NCBI GenBank assembly: GCA_011799875.1
Contig: CM022299.1
Location: 349,228,526 to 349,292,525 of the forward strand
Length of the DNA stretch: 64,000 nt
Direction of reading: 5' to 3'
From: Thinopyrum elongatum
Lineage: Eukaryota; Streptophyta; Magnoliopsida; Poales; Poaceae
The position numbers were made by a program, and so were the translations under genes. The notes beneath the pieces were generated by a model that did no database searches, had not been told where the DNA came from, and worked only from the letters and a program-made list of their open reading frames with translations. Positions within the stretch are counted from its first letter, which is position 1; each line of letters opens with the position of its first letter. Positions 10,415 to 20,908 of this stretch are shown here, one piece after another.

Positions 10415-10492
10415 CTGTTTGGTAGCCTACGTTGTGTGGTGCAAAAATCGGGTGTTTGGATGTCTAGCTTGCATCGAAATCTTGGCTCGCAC

Positions 10493-11275
10493 GATGTTTA
10501 AATCACTCCCGAGCCAGGCCCGCTAGGAACGCTCGAATGAGTTGTTTCTAGCAAACCAGATTGGGTCAAGTGCAAAAGTGAGCCAACAAGCGCACATGAT
10601 GGACTCGGATGTACGAGAGGATGTTGGCGAGTACACAGGTTGCACGCGGTGTGTTTTGCTACCTCCCTTAATTTCCTTCCCTAATCTCCTTCACTTAGAG
10701 CATCTCTAATAGATGATGTATTTTACATCACCAAAAAGTGGTGTGAGTAAAATATACATCACGAAAAAGTGCTTTTTGCATTACCAAAAAAGGTCAACTT
10801 TGATAGATGATGTAAAACTAGTGCTCCAATAGATATGTAAAACTAGTTCAACCACTACATCAGTTCAGACATGCTTGCATGATGTTTAAAGCACTCCCAA
10901 GCTAGGCCCACTAGGAACGCTCGAATGAGCTGTTTCTAGCGAGCCAGACTGAGTCAAGTGCAAAAGTGAGCCAACGAGTGCACATGGTGGACCCGGATGT
11001 ACGACAGGATGCTATCGAGTACATAGGTTGCACGTGGTGTGTTCTGCTACCTCCCTTATTTTCCTTCCCTAATCTCCTTCACTTAGAGCATCTCCAATAG
11101 ATAATGTATTTTACATCACCAAAAAGTCATGTGAGTAAAATATACATCACCAAAATGTGCTTTTTACATTACCAAAAAACGGCAACTCTAACTGATGTTG
11201 TAAAATAGATGATATAAAACAAGTGCTGCAATAAATGATGTAAAACTAGTTCAACCACTACATCATTCCAAACAT
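10493..11275. repeat. 388-bp tandem duplication, two copies
   Basis: GATGTTTAAA-(T/G)CACTCCC starts at 10493 and again at 10881, and the two units stay aligned through CAACCACTACATCA. The second copy has small insertions. Each copy includes one AGAGCATCTC left end of the TIR element that follows, so the duplication breakpoint lies inside that element and arose after its insertion. Confidence 0.8.
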
Positions 11276-12383
11276 AAAATTCAAACATAGCAAGTTCATT
11301 TGAAGCAAACATAGTTCATAAAACATAAAAAAATAGTTCAAACTACTCCTCCTCCGAATCTACTTGAACTAAACCAAACATAAAACTAGTCATCGTTGTT
11401 TTCTATCCGCTCCCAGAACTCATCTTTGCTGGGGTTGTCGAGCATCTCAAACTCCTCCTCCTCCTCTGAGTCGTCCTAGCCTGATGAGTTAGACTCGATA
11501 GGGAACACCCTTGAGGTGCTAGCCTCGTCCTCCTTGTTCATCGCCTTCTGCTTGGTGTCACGCTTCCAACAGGACTCATGCTCGGCCTGGACGTACTCCT
11601 GATGATCCCGCGTGAACGTTGCCAATGCCGATTTGTCGCTTTCGCCGGGAGCAATGGTGATCCCCATCATCTTCTCCTCCTCCTCCTTCTTGTCCATTTG
11701 TCATATCTTAAGATTCTTCTTGTCCATCCCCTAGTTGCTTGGACAGCCGAAATGCCACATGGCGACATCGTACACATGCACAGCAATGTCAGCGGACTTG
11801 ATGGTGTTGATCCAGTAGCGATAGTCATCATGTTGGAATTGAACTCCACACCGAAGTTTTCGGATAGCTTTGTCCACACCCTGAAGTAGCCGCTCTTGCT
11901 CTTTGGGACCTTCTTTGGTGGCATGGCGATGGCGGGGCTGAGAAGCTTCAAGTCTGTTGCGGCGGGGCGGAGAAACTTCAAATTGGGCGGCCATGGCAGG
12001 TTCAAAGCTGGCGATTCTGTAGCGTGTGACAGCGGGGAAGCTATGGATCCAGCGGTGGCCAGGGTGGGAAGGATGGATCTGCTCACGACAGGGTGCGATG
12101 AGTGGGCAGCATGGCCACGAGGTGCGGTGGGTGGGTGGTAGGCAGTCGCATAGTGGGGGAAATTAAGTTTTGTTTGGCAGTTGGGCTACGCATAGTGGGC
12201 GTCTATTTTACATCACCACACGGCTGGTGATGTATATTTGCACCACCAAGTGATGCAACAATACATCTAGAGTAAATTCTGAGATTTTTTTTACATCTGC
12301 ATCATCTGTTGGAGGGGTTTTTGTGGGTCTAAGTGCGTAAAAAGTAGGTATATATACATCTACATCACCTAATGGAGATGCTT
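11086..12383 (-). mobile_element. TTA-flanked TIR element (PIF/Harbinger-like) carrying an AP2/ERF pseudogene
   Basis: GAGCATCTCCAATAG at 11086 pairs with an inverse AAGCATCTCCATTAG ending at 12383 (13 of 15 positions). TTA lies on both outer sides (11083-11085 and 12384-12386), the signature of PIF/Harbinger insertion. Subterminal regions repeat GATGTA(TTT)TACATCACC. No DDE transposase is visible. The cargo is the AP2/ERF pseudogene at 11386-11924. Confidence 0.6.
11386..11924 (-). pseudogene. Degenerate AP2/ERF-domain gene
   Basis: From the ATG at 11924 the protein starts MPPKKVPKSKSGYFRVWTK and then ENFGVEF, the first strands of an AP2/ERF DNA-binding domain. One frameshift near 11835 moves the rest into a second frame: DYRYWINT, then ADIAVHVYDVAMWHFG, the YRYW strand and the A-x-x-YDVA helix. 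A C-terminal part includes RDHQEYVQAEHE, VFPIES and an acidic EEEEE run; the stop is probably 11386-11388. Several in-frame stops interrupt this tail. The domain lies near the N-terminus, as in small grass ERF-like proteins found in many copies. Functional DNA binding is excluded for this copy. Confidence 0.68.
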
Positions 12384-12394
12384 TTAGTCCCTTA

Positions 12395-13480
12395 TAATCT
12401 ACACAACATTGCTTCGATTTGAGATAAACTCTGCATCAAAAAAAGTTCCATGTCGATGTTATGGTTATGTTTAGGTGATCAGTTCATAGTTCCGTCGACT
12501 ATAAATGTTCAATTTCGTGTTCATGTTTGGAGCTGTTTTGGATGAATTTTGTCAAATTCATTGCGCACAGTCGACCGTTTGAAATTTCCTTTGACCAATA
12601 GCTTCATCTCGCCATTTCACATGAGTTCCATGTTGTATGTACATGCTCTCCATTTCAGTGGTCGTCGACGAGTAGATATACATCTCCCTAGTGGATTGTA
12701 CAAATGCATATGTCTGGTATGTTTTAATGACAGTCTTAATCTCCTTCCCTAGTACCTTTTAATATACACAATGGTGCTTCGATTCAAGACAAGTTGTACA
12801 CGAAAAAGATGCACACCAGTGTTGCGATTCCATTCAGATAATTGGTTTGTGGTTTTGTTGAGTGTAAATGGTTAAGTTTGTGTTCATGTTTGGATCTATT
12901 TTGGATGAACTTTACCAAATTCATAACACACAGTCGACCATTTGAAGTTTTCATTTGCCAGTAGCTTCTCTTGTTGTTTCCCACAACTTTTGTATTGTAT
13001 GATTTATGTTTTGATGGTAGTAGACGAGTAGATATACATCTCCCTAGTGGACTATGCAAAAGCATATGTGTGGTCTATTTCCTCACATTCCTTAATGTTC
13101 TTCACCAACACAACGGTGTTCTTATTCGAGATAAGCTCTACACGAAAAATATGCACATCGATGTTGTGGTTCCCTTCAGGCGGTTGGTTCGAGGTTTCAT
13201 TGAGTGTAAATGTTCAACTTCATGTTCATGTTTGGAGCTATTTTGGACGAACTTTGTCAAACTCGTCACGCACGGTCGGTCGTTTGGAATTTTCTTTGAC
13301 AAATAGCTTCATCTCGCTATTTCACACGACATCCGTGTTGTACATTTTCTGTTTCGGCGGTCGTAAACGAGTATATGTGTATTTCTCCTTTGTACCATAC
13401 TAAGGTGTTCATGTGGTGGTTTAGACGAAATTCAACAAATCCATCACTCATGCTCAATTGTTTGAAATTTCCTTTGGCCA
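12395..13480. repeat. About 3.5 copies of a roughly 340-360-bp tandem repeat
   Basis: Units begin near 12408, 12768 and 13108, and a shortened one near 13397. Shared landmarks in order are CTTCGATT(C/T)GAGA, ATGCACAxC, GTTCATGTTTGGA(G/T)CT, a TTTTGGA(T/C)GAA stretch, CAGTCGACC, and GAGTAGATATACATCTCCC. Copies differ by many substitutions, so the array is old. No coding role seen. Confidence 0.75.
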
Positions 13481-13635
13481 CTAGCTTCATCTTGTTATTC
13501 CATAGAACTTTCTATTGTATGTTTTTCATTTCGATTTGCCTAGACGAATAGAGCTATACCTATCAACTCTACTATAACTCTGCATCATGTGTAGTTGTTA
13601 ACTCTTTATTGGGTCTAGTGTATGCAACCAAACAA

Positions 13636-13844
13636 CGCGTAGTGCATTGGCCCAGCCCAACGCATGCCACCAAATTCTAGGAGAAAATTTCTTCCCTAAT
13701 GTACCTAGGAGAGATCCTATTTGCCAATAATGTATTTGGTACACTGAACATCATGTCGCATTCTAAAAAAAATCTAGAAAATTGACACACATCAATGTAC
13801 GTTGTCACAAAATTTGTATCAAAAAATCAAAACCTTGCATTTTT
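13636..13844. other. Unassigned sequence
   Basis: AT-rich, no feature recognised between the repeat region and the LINE fragment. Confidence 0.4.
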
Positions 13845-14161
13845 TGGGGTAAATCCATGTTTTATTTATCAAAAGCCACACGAAGTGGGATACAAGTTTA
13901 GTCATGGGGTTGGCCTAACCAATAGCTAAGGAGTACTTGGCTAAACTATGTGCTTCGGTGTTGACTGCACGACCTTCGAAAGTAAAATTATAATGAAAAG
14001 AAGTAACTACTGAACCATGATTGCCACAACTACCTTTGGAGATGTCCAAAACCGTTTGTTTTGGGTCCGATGGGATGATAATTGTTTGCAAGTGCAGATC
14101 TTCCGCAAGGGCTAATGCTTCCCTACATGCGATCATCTCTGTGATAGTTTGATCCTCAATG
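13845..14161 (-). pseudogene. 3' end of a LINE: RNase H fragment
   Basis: The minus-strand frame has the RNase H (RVT_3-type) C-terminal pattern of plant LINEs: ACREALALAEDL, then IIPSDPKQTVLDI, FEGRAVNTEAH and SLAKYSL. Of the catalytic residues, the SD aspartate and the late histidine/aspartate region are in view. The fragment ends with an adenine-rich stretch near 13845 that could be the poly(A) end. The 5' side is cut at 14161 by the CACTA insertion, so only about 100 codons remain and the rest of the LINE is not seen. Confidence 0.75.
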
Positions 14162-14300
14162 CACTACAAAAAAACACTTCCGTGATGATATGTGTTTGTC
14201 ACAGTAGGTCACGATTTTTGTCATGCATGTACGTCCATGATGATTTTATGACCGAATCAAGATAGTCATACCTATGTTGTCGTAGAAGTGGTCCATGACA
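14162..14300. repeat. CACTA terminal inverted-repeat end
   Basis: The CACTAC terminus is followed by short motifs such as CTTCCGTGATGATA and TGTCACAG, repeated in both orientations within 140 bp (CATCATGGAAGTG further on). These fit a subterminal hairpin region. Confidence 0.7.
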
Positions 14301-14559
14301 ATACTCAAATTATCATCATGGAAGTGTCCACTTCCATGACGATAAATGGCGCATCATGGAAGTGCTTTCGTCAAGGGTAACCGACACGTGGCATCCACCA
14401 TAACGGGTCGTCGTTAAGCTATCGGGTCTAGTTTTGGATCCGATAACCCGTTAACAGCCACGACCAATGGCGATTTTCCATGTGTAAAATTCTCATTGGC
14501 TGAAGGAACCACGTGTCAGCTCTACATTAGGACAGATGTCAACCGTCCAATGGACAGGA

Positions 14560-15560
14560 GGCGCCTATGATACGTCGACTCGTGGCATGGCCCAATAGTG
14601 GCCCATTTAAGTTAAAAGGCTGGCCCAGTCAAAATTCATGGGCTGGCCCATTAACGGCCTTCTTGCAAATGGCCCATTTGCAGTTAAGGCCCATAGGAAT
14701 AGTGTCAAATCGGCCCGTCAATGGCCCATTCTAGATTTCTAATCATTGTGGCCCATGGTCACTACTGGCACGTTAACAGCCCGCTAAATATTTGGGCTGA
14801 ATTATGGCCTGGTATGTTTCTGGCCTGTTAAAGGTCTTGCTATGTTTGGGCCCATTTATTGCCCGATGAAACTTTCGGCTCATAAAAGACCGTGAAGGAA
14901 TTGGGACATTTTCGGCCAGGTTTGACATTCGGCCTATCAGCGGCCCACTGTAGATTTGGGCCACTTCCAGCCTGTTAACAACGGATGAAATCCATGGGCC
15001 ATATGTGGACCAACGTCACATCGGGCCTATTAATGACCCATATACTCACTGACACAAATCAAGCCCGTCAGCACTTCCGGCCTAGTAAAGGCCCGTGTAT
15101 TAGGTCGGCGCAATTACGGCCCGTCTTTCTTTTGGCCTGTTAATGATCTGCATGGTAAATGGGCCACCATGAGTTGAGATACATTTCGGCCTGCTAATGA
15201 CCAGTGGGTTATTTGGCACATTTCAGGACCAATCATATTTCGGCCTCCTAAAAGCCCTGGGTATATTCTGATCCAATTAAGGCCCAATCTGACTTTCGGC
15301 CTATTAAAGGCCCTTGTTACATATGGGACATATTGGGCCTGTGAGATATTTACACATGTTGTTAATAAGGACCCAAATTATGTTTAGGCCTGTTAACGGC
15401 CCACTATGGCCACGGTCCTATCAAAAACAAGAAAGCTTGCACTGATTTAGGCCCAGATATTTTCTGTGGGCTACATGTCGATTACGGCCCATAATCATTT
15501 CTAGTCTAATTGGAATTGTGGGTCGGAGGAATGTTGGCCTTTTGGGCTCCTACGATGCTT
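14560..15560. repeat. CACTA subterminal GGCCCATTAA-type repeats
   Basis: Short degenerate motifs around (G)GGCCCAT, GGCC(T/C)(G/A)TTAA and their inverse occur every 25-45 bp for about 1 kb. In CACTA elements such motifs bind the TNPA-type accessory protein; for this family that is inference. Confidence 0.65.
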
Positions 15561-15699
15561 TCGATCGAAAGGAGATCGATGATGTCGAATACATTACTAA
15601 GATAAATCTACACTATACAAAAAAAGCTTCATAATTTCTACGGCCTTTGGCAGCACGATAAATGTTGTATCACAACAAAATAAATTGCAGCCATACAAC

Positions 15700-16139
15700 A
15701 AAAGGCCTATTGGCATAAAAGTTTACAGTCCTTGCAAATAAATGCACCATCAGATGTATAGAAGTACAGATCATTTGACCTGAGTGCTAATGTTTCAGGC
15801 TGTAGAATCTGATGGAGCAGCATGACCTTCCCCTTTTTGCCATTGCTCTTAAACAAGGAAGCAAATGTCTGATAGTCTGGTTTCAAAACCATTCATATCT
15901 TGACGACATTTGTCAACCACTATTCTTGCTTCAGAAATGACCTCCATTAGGAATTGGACTTGTGTCTGGAGCACAGATACATCACTCTGTCTAGCCGGAA
16001 GATTTTGTTCAGTAGGCGATTTGGACGAGGTTACCTTGACAAGCAACCCAGAATTACGCAGGAAGGTGCTTTTTGCACTGTTAGTGGAGAGATACTGACG
16101 CACTATAGCAAGAGGTGACGTTGTGCCTGTGGTAGCCTC
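15700..16139 (-). pseudogene. CACTA auxiliary-gene fragment, coiled-coil end
   Basis: A minus-strand frame of about 84 codons contains heptad-like Leu/Val spacing (VLQTQVQFLMEVISEARIV) consistent with the coiled-coil C-terminus of CACTA accessory proteins. It has no recognised domain otherwise. The insertion at 16140 breaks the gene; upstream coding exons lie at 20545 and beyond, in the same orientation. Confidence 0.45.
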
Positions 16140-19100
16140 TGTGACGCCCCCGGATCAATCGTGCACTAATCATACACACAAATGCACACGATCAAGCCTA
16201 AGGACTCACGGGAAGATATCACAACACAACTCTAAATCATAAATAAAGCCATACAAGCTTTATATTACAAGTCAGGGGCCTCGAGGGCTCGAATACATAA
16301 GCTCGCATACAAGCGTCAGCGAAAGCATCAGATATCTGAGTACAGATATAAAAGAAAACACAGATAGGCCCTTAGAAGGCGGGGTAAAAGATAACACTAC
16401 GATCAAAAGGCGCAGGCCTCCTGCCTGGGACCCTCCGAACCTACTCCTGGTCGTCGGCAACTTGTAGTAGTATCCACCCTCGGGGTAGTATTAGCGATCG
16501 TCGGCGTGGGCAGCTGTATCCGGGGCTCCGTCATCTGGTTGCATCAAAAGGATATGGGGGAAAAAGAAAGCAAAGCAACCGTGAGTACTCATCCAAAGTA
16601 CTCAGCAAGCAAGGATCTACGCTACATATGCAACATTATCAAAGGAAGGCTGTATATGTGGGCTGGGCTGCAGAAATGCCAGAATAGAGGGGAAAGCCTA
16701 GTCCTATCAAAGACTAGCATCTTCAACAGTCTTGCAACATTAGAAGAGTGTAGAGTAGTATAGGATAGAGTAGTAGTATCATTAAGTCTCAACCTCACCC
16801 AGAGATCCTTTCTCGACTCCCTTCGAGAAAGCAATCCTGGTGCCATACTGTCATCAACCTCGGCCAGAGATCCTTTCTCGACTCCCTGCGAGAAAGTAAT
16901 CCCAGAGCCATAATATCCATATCTCATTTCATCAATATGTTCAAGTTGTATCGATCGGGATACAACTCCGAGCGTCCGTTACCGAGGATCCGGCTATGCA
17001 TAGATTAGTTCTTCCCTGCAGGGGTGCACCAACTTACCCACCACGCTCGCTTAACTCGGACCAGACACACTTTTCTGGGTCATGCCCAGCCTCGGCCAAA
17101 CGACACACCGCAGCCCTACCTAGAGCTCAGCAGAGAGGTCCCCGCCGGTCTACAACCTAAGCGCTCAGGGGTCTTGGGCCATCGCCCTGTGCAATCCGGG
17201 TCGTTGTGTGCAGGGTGGATACCAGCACCGCCTCGGATGGTCGGTATGATCCGACCGTGCCACAATGCTGAACTGGACGTCTGACAGAACTTTCGGCTGA
17301 TGCCACGATGCGGAGTGCCCATAACTTTTCCCGCGTGATGGTTAGTGCTATCGGGCCAGAGGCCCACTCAGATCAAATATCCAAATCATAGTGTGTTGGT
17401 AGTGCGGTAATGAGCAGAGACTCACGATCGATGTGACCCCGTCGCCCCGTCTCGAGGACTTGTGGCAAGGGCCAAGAATGCTCGGCCACGCCTCGTATTC
17501 ATCACTCGGGCACCATCCAGGTCAACCCGTCTCGCAAAAGACTATCGGGAACTCAAGTCCACCTCTACTGGGCGGTACCGCCTGTCCCTCCAGTCCTGCA
17601 GTAAAAGTAACTCCCTCGGGTCGCCCTCGGGGCCGACCCATTCTACAAGGTTCATGGGTAAAGTCACAGTAACCATGTGTCCATAACATCAGGGGAATCC
17701 GAGGTATCACCCTCGATGGATGCCCACTCGATGTAACTGTCAAGGTGAACTTAGGAGGAATCACCCTCGAGGTTCACACTTGAAGTGTTGCCCGACAGGG
17801 TCGTATCGGAAGTGGAGAAGGAGGAATCACCCTCGATGACCACGACCAAATAGCTACTCTACAGAGTTAACATCAGAAGTGCTATAGGAGGTATCATCCT
17901 CGGCACTCGATGGTGACGCTGCAGTGTCGTACAACTAAGGGGGGTGTTGTGCAGTGCCGGGGTCTGGTTGTCGATCCCGTTGATCGAGTCATCTGATAAT
18001 CCAGCGGGGCAACTGGGGACAAGTTGGGGTCTCTGGTAAGTCTCTACCCAGCCTATACTAAATATTTTAGGATAAGCAGGTAAGGTTTCAATAGCAGGTT
18101 ACAATAAACAGGCTATGCATCAGAATAGGTAAAGCAGCAGCAGCAATTCTAATGCAAGCATAAGAGAGAAGAGAATCAGCGATATAGGCATGCTCAAAGG
18201 GGGGGTGCTTGCCTGGTTGCTCGGAGGCAAAGGCAAGGTCGTCAATGGTGTCGTCGGGCTCCTAAGCTGCGTCGGTCTCGGGGACTGCGTCGGTGTCAGG
18301 GTCTACCGAGAGAGAAGAGGGGGAGGAAACAAATAAATACACGGCAAACATATGCAACACAGAGCAGGCTATGCTAACGTGCAGTGCAGGGTTGCCTAAA
18401 GACATGTCTAAACCATATTAGTTACTTTAGGATTTAAGTTGGAATTATTAACCGAAGTATAAGCACTATTCATCTACCGAAAACAGGCTAAAAGTTGCGG
18501 GTTCACCTTTGTAGAGGGCCCCGACACGGAAACAGATTGCACTGTTGGATTCGTCTTGTCGTTCTGAGCAACTTTCATGTACAAAGTTTTTCGATCTGAG
18601 CTACGGATTATTTTATATGAATTTCTAAAGATTTAATTGATTTTCTGGATTTATTTAATCATTTTAAATCAACATTATCCAGAACAGTGCGGGGGGTTGA
18701 CGTCAGCATGACGCCAGCAGTCAACAGACGGCTGGCCAGGTCAAACCTGACATGTGGGTCCAGTGGGGCCCACATGTCAGCCTCTGTTAGCTTAATCAGG
18801 TTTTATTTAAACTAATTAGGATTAATTAGTGGGTGGGGCCTATTGTCAGTGACTAATCTAGCGTTTAATTTAATTAATTAATTAATCAACCAATTTTCTT
18901 TTTATTTAAAAACATTTAATTGACTGGGCCCCACATGTCAGTGGGTTGACCCAGTCAACGAGTCAACTGGGCCCACCCGTCAGCGTCTCAGGCGGGTCCC
19001 AGTGGTGCCAGGTGGCAGCCACGTTGGTCGGCCGGCATTTAAACGCCGACGCGCGCTCCGGCGACCACCGAAGACGGCGCCGACGGGCGGAAACGACGCA

Positions 19101-20545
19101 CAGGGGGCCATTCGGCCCGCGGTTTCGTCCTAGGGGACGAGCGCGACGCGCCGCGTCTGATGGTAGCCGTGGCTAGTGTCGGGGATGGCCGGAACATCGC
19201 CGAAGACGAGCAAGGCGGCGGTGGTGTTCGGAGGCACGAGGTGAAGTGGGTTGCGGGGGCTCATTCGGTGCGGGACTTGGCACATTCGAACGCGGGCATC
19301 ACACCGCGTCGAACGGCGGCAACGGCGGCCGTTGAAACGGCCCGCAGCGTCGGCTGCGACGATGACCGACGGTGGCAGAAGCTTGAGCATGCGGGGGAGC
19401 TACCTACAGCGCACGAGGAGGAGAAGGAAGAGGTCGAGGAGGACCGGGTGGCTCACAGCAGTGCAGGGAAGGCCCGGGGAAGTTAGGGGGGCTCAGGGCA
19501 GCGTGCGTCGAGGCGGTGCAGCGGCGGTGATCCGAGGAAGGGGAGGGGCGCGTCTCGGCCGTTGCGGGGTGCCGAGCCCGAGCGCGTCCTCGTAGTCGAC
19601 GTAGTCGATGCAGGCGGTCCTCCTGGCGCGATCTCAGGTGGCGGGGAGGCCGCAGAGCGCATGGGCAATGGCGGTTATGGCGACGGCGGCGGCGGGTGCT
19701 CGTGGGGGAGGAAGAAAGCAAGGGAGAGAAGGGAATCTGAGGGCACTAGGGTTAGGAGGGGTGGCGCGGCGTCGTCCTTAAGGGCGTGGGCGTCGCGCTG
19801 TCGATCAGAGGGGAGGGGGGCCAGGCGCGGCGAGCCCGCGCGCGGTAACAGCGCACGAGGAGGAGCAGTGCGAGGTAGGGAACGGCGCCAGGCGGGCTGG
19901 GCCTCACTGTAGCCACTTAGGCCCAGGCAAATGGCCATTTTTCTTTTTCTTCTTCTCTCTTTTCTATTTTTGTTTTTGTTTCTTTCCTCTCTTTTGCAAA
20001 ATGTGTGGCCTCGAATATAGTTTTGTAAAATAGGTAATTTTGTCCAATAAATATTGTGCAATATTTAGCACTGTCAGAAAATGGTTTGGAGCCAAGGTGA
20101 TTTCATTTGCATTTTATTTAATGTTAAATGGATTAAATATTCCTGTTTTGTTGCTGTTAGATTCACTTATTTAATTTAGTAAATGTTGATTATAATTTTA
20201 GAATTGTCTCTGGATTATTTACAATGTTATGAACATTTTAGTTCCTGGATTTGAACAACTTTTATTTTCACTTTCAGTTTGAATTTGCATTTGCATTTGA
20301 ATTTGAATTTGAAAAGAGATATGATCCAAATGATGTTTAAGCACTGTTGATCATGATGACATGGCATTATCAAAAGGGGGGTTACTGTAGCTAACCACTG
20401 GGGGTGTTACAAGTCTCCTCCACTAACAAGAATTCTCGTCCCGAGAATTAAGAGGAAGACTGAAAGAAAGCGGGGTATTCTTGGAAGTTCTTCCGAAGAA
20501 ACGTCCGGAAAATCTCGAACGACTGGAATGTTTTCGAAAGCTAGG
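16140..20545 (-). mobile_element. Long-LTR Gypsy-like element H: complete LTR plus stub of interior
   Basis: The LTR runs 16140-20411 (TGTGACGCCC to GTTACA, about 4.27 kb). Minus orientation follows from the purine tract next to it at 20412-20422 (GGAGGAGA on the minus strand), as in element F. Only about 130 bp of interior remains (TCTCGTCCCGAGA-type motif) before the sequence becomes CACTA again near 20540. The second LTR is missing, so this is a deletion derivative. Bases gcctc precede it; no matching copy was found. Confidence 0.75.
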
Positions 20546-20908
20546 AACCATATGAACATGCAACCAATGTCACTCTACCAAGTAAAAAGTGTCTCGTCAT
20601 AGGGGCCACTTCAACAAATTAGAAGCGGTACAAGCTAGATGACAATGCAAGATGCAACCTATATCACATTCCCAAGTTAAATGTGTCTTATGGTAAGTGA
20701 CTGTTGCAGGATACACAACGGTACTTTAATGTAAGAACATGGTGTGATAGACAGATTTAGTATGTTCTAGAAACAGGAACACATGTCATATTGACATGTA
20801 TAATGTGTAAGCTAAGCAGATGCTATTCAACAAAATTAGAAGAAATACAAACTAGACATCATATGGAACATGCAACCACATATAACAATGCCAAGTTAGA
20901 GTAAGCAC

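Larger units (their letters stand above)
10415..13635. mobile_element. Possible outer DNA element bounded by GTTTGGT(A/T)GC inverted ends
   Basis: CTGTTTGGTAGCCTAC at 10415-10430 is matched in inverse orientation by GTATGCAACCAAACAA at 13620-13635 (13 of 16 positions). No TSD was confirmed and GTTTGGT ends are common in grass DNA, so this boundary is tentative. It would enclose the tandem duplication, the AP2-bearing element and the 3.5-copy array. Confidence 0.25.

Noticed and set aside
19130..20061. Several frames of 86-128 codons in the GC-rich part of LTR H
   Set aside because: Frames overlap on both strands, are not shared with F or G, and show low-complexity Arg/Gly/Pro composition.
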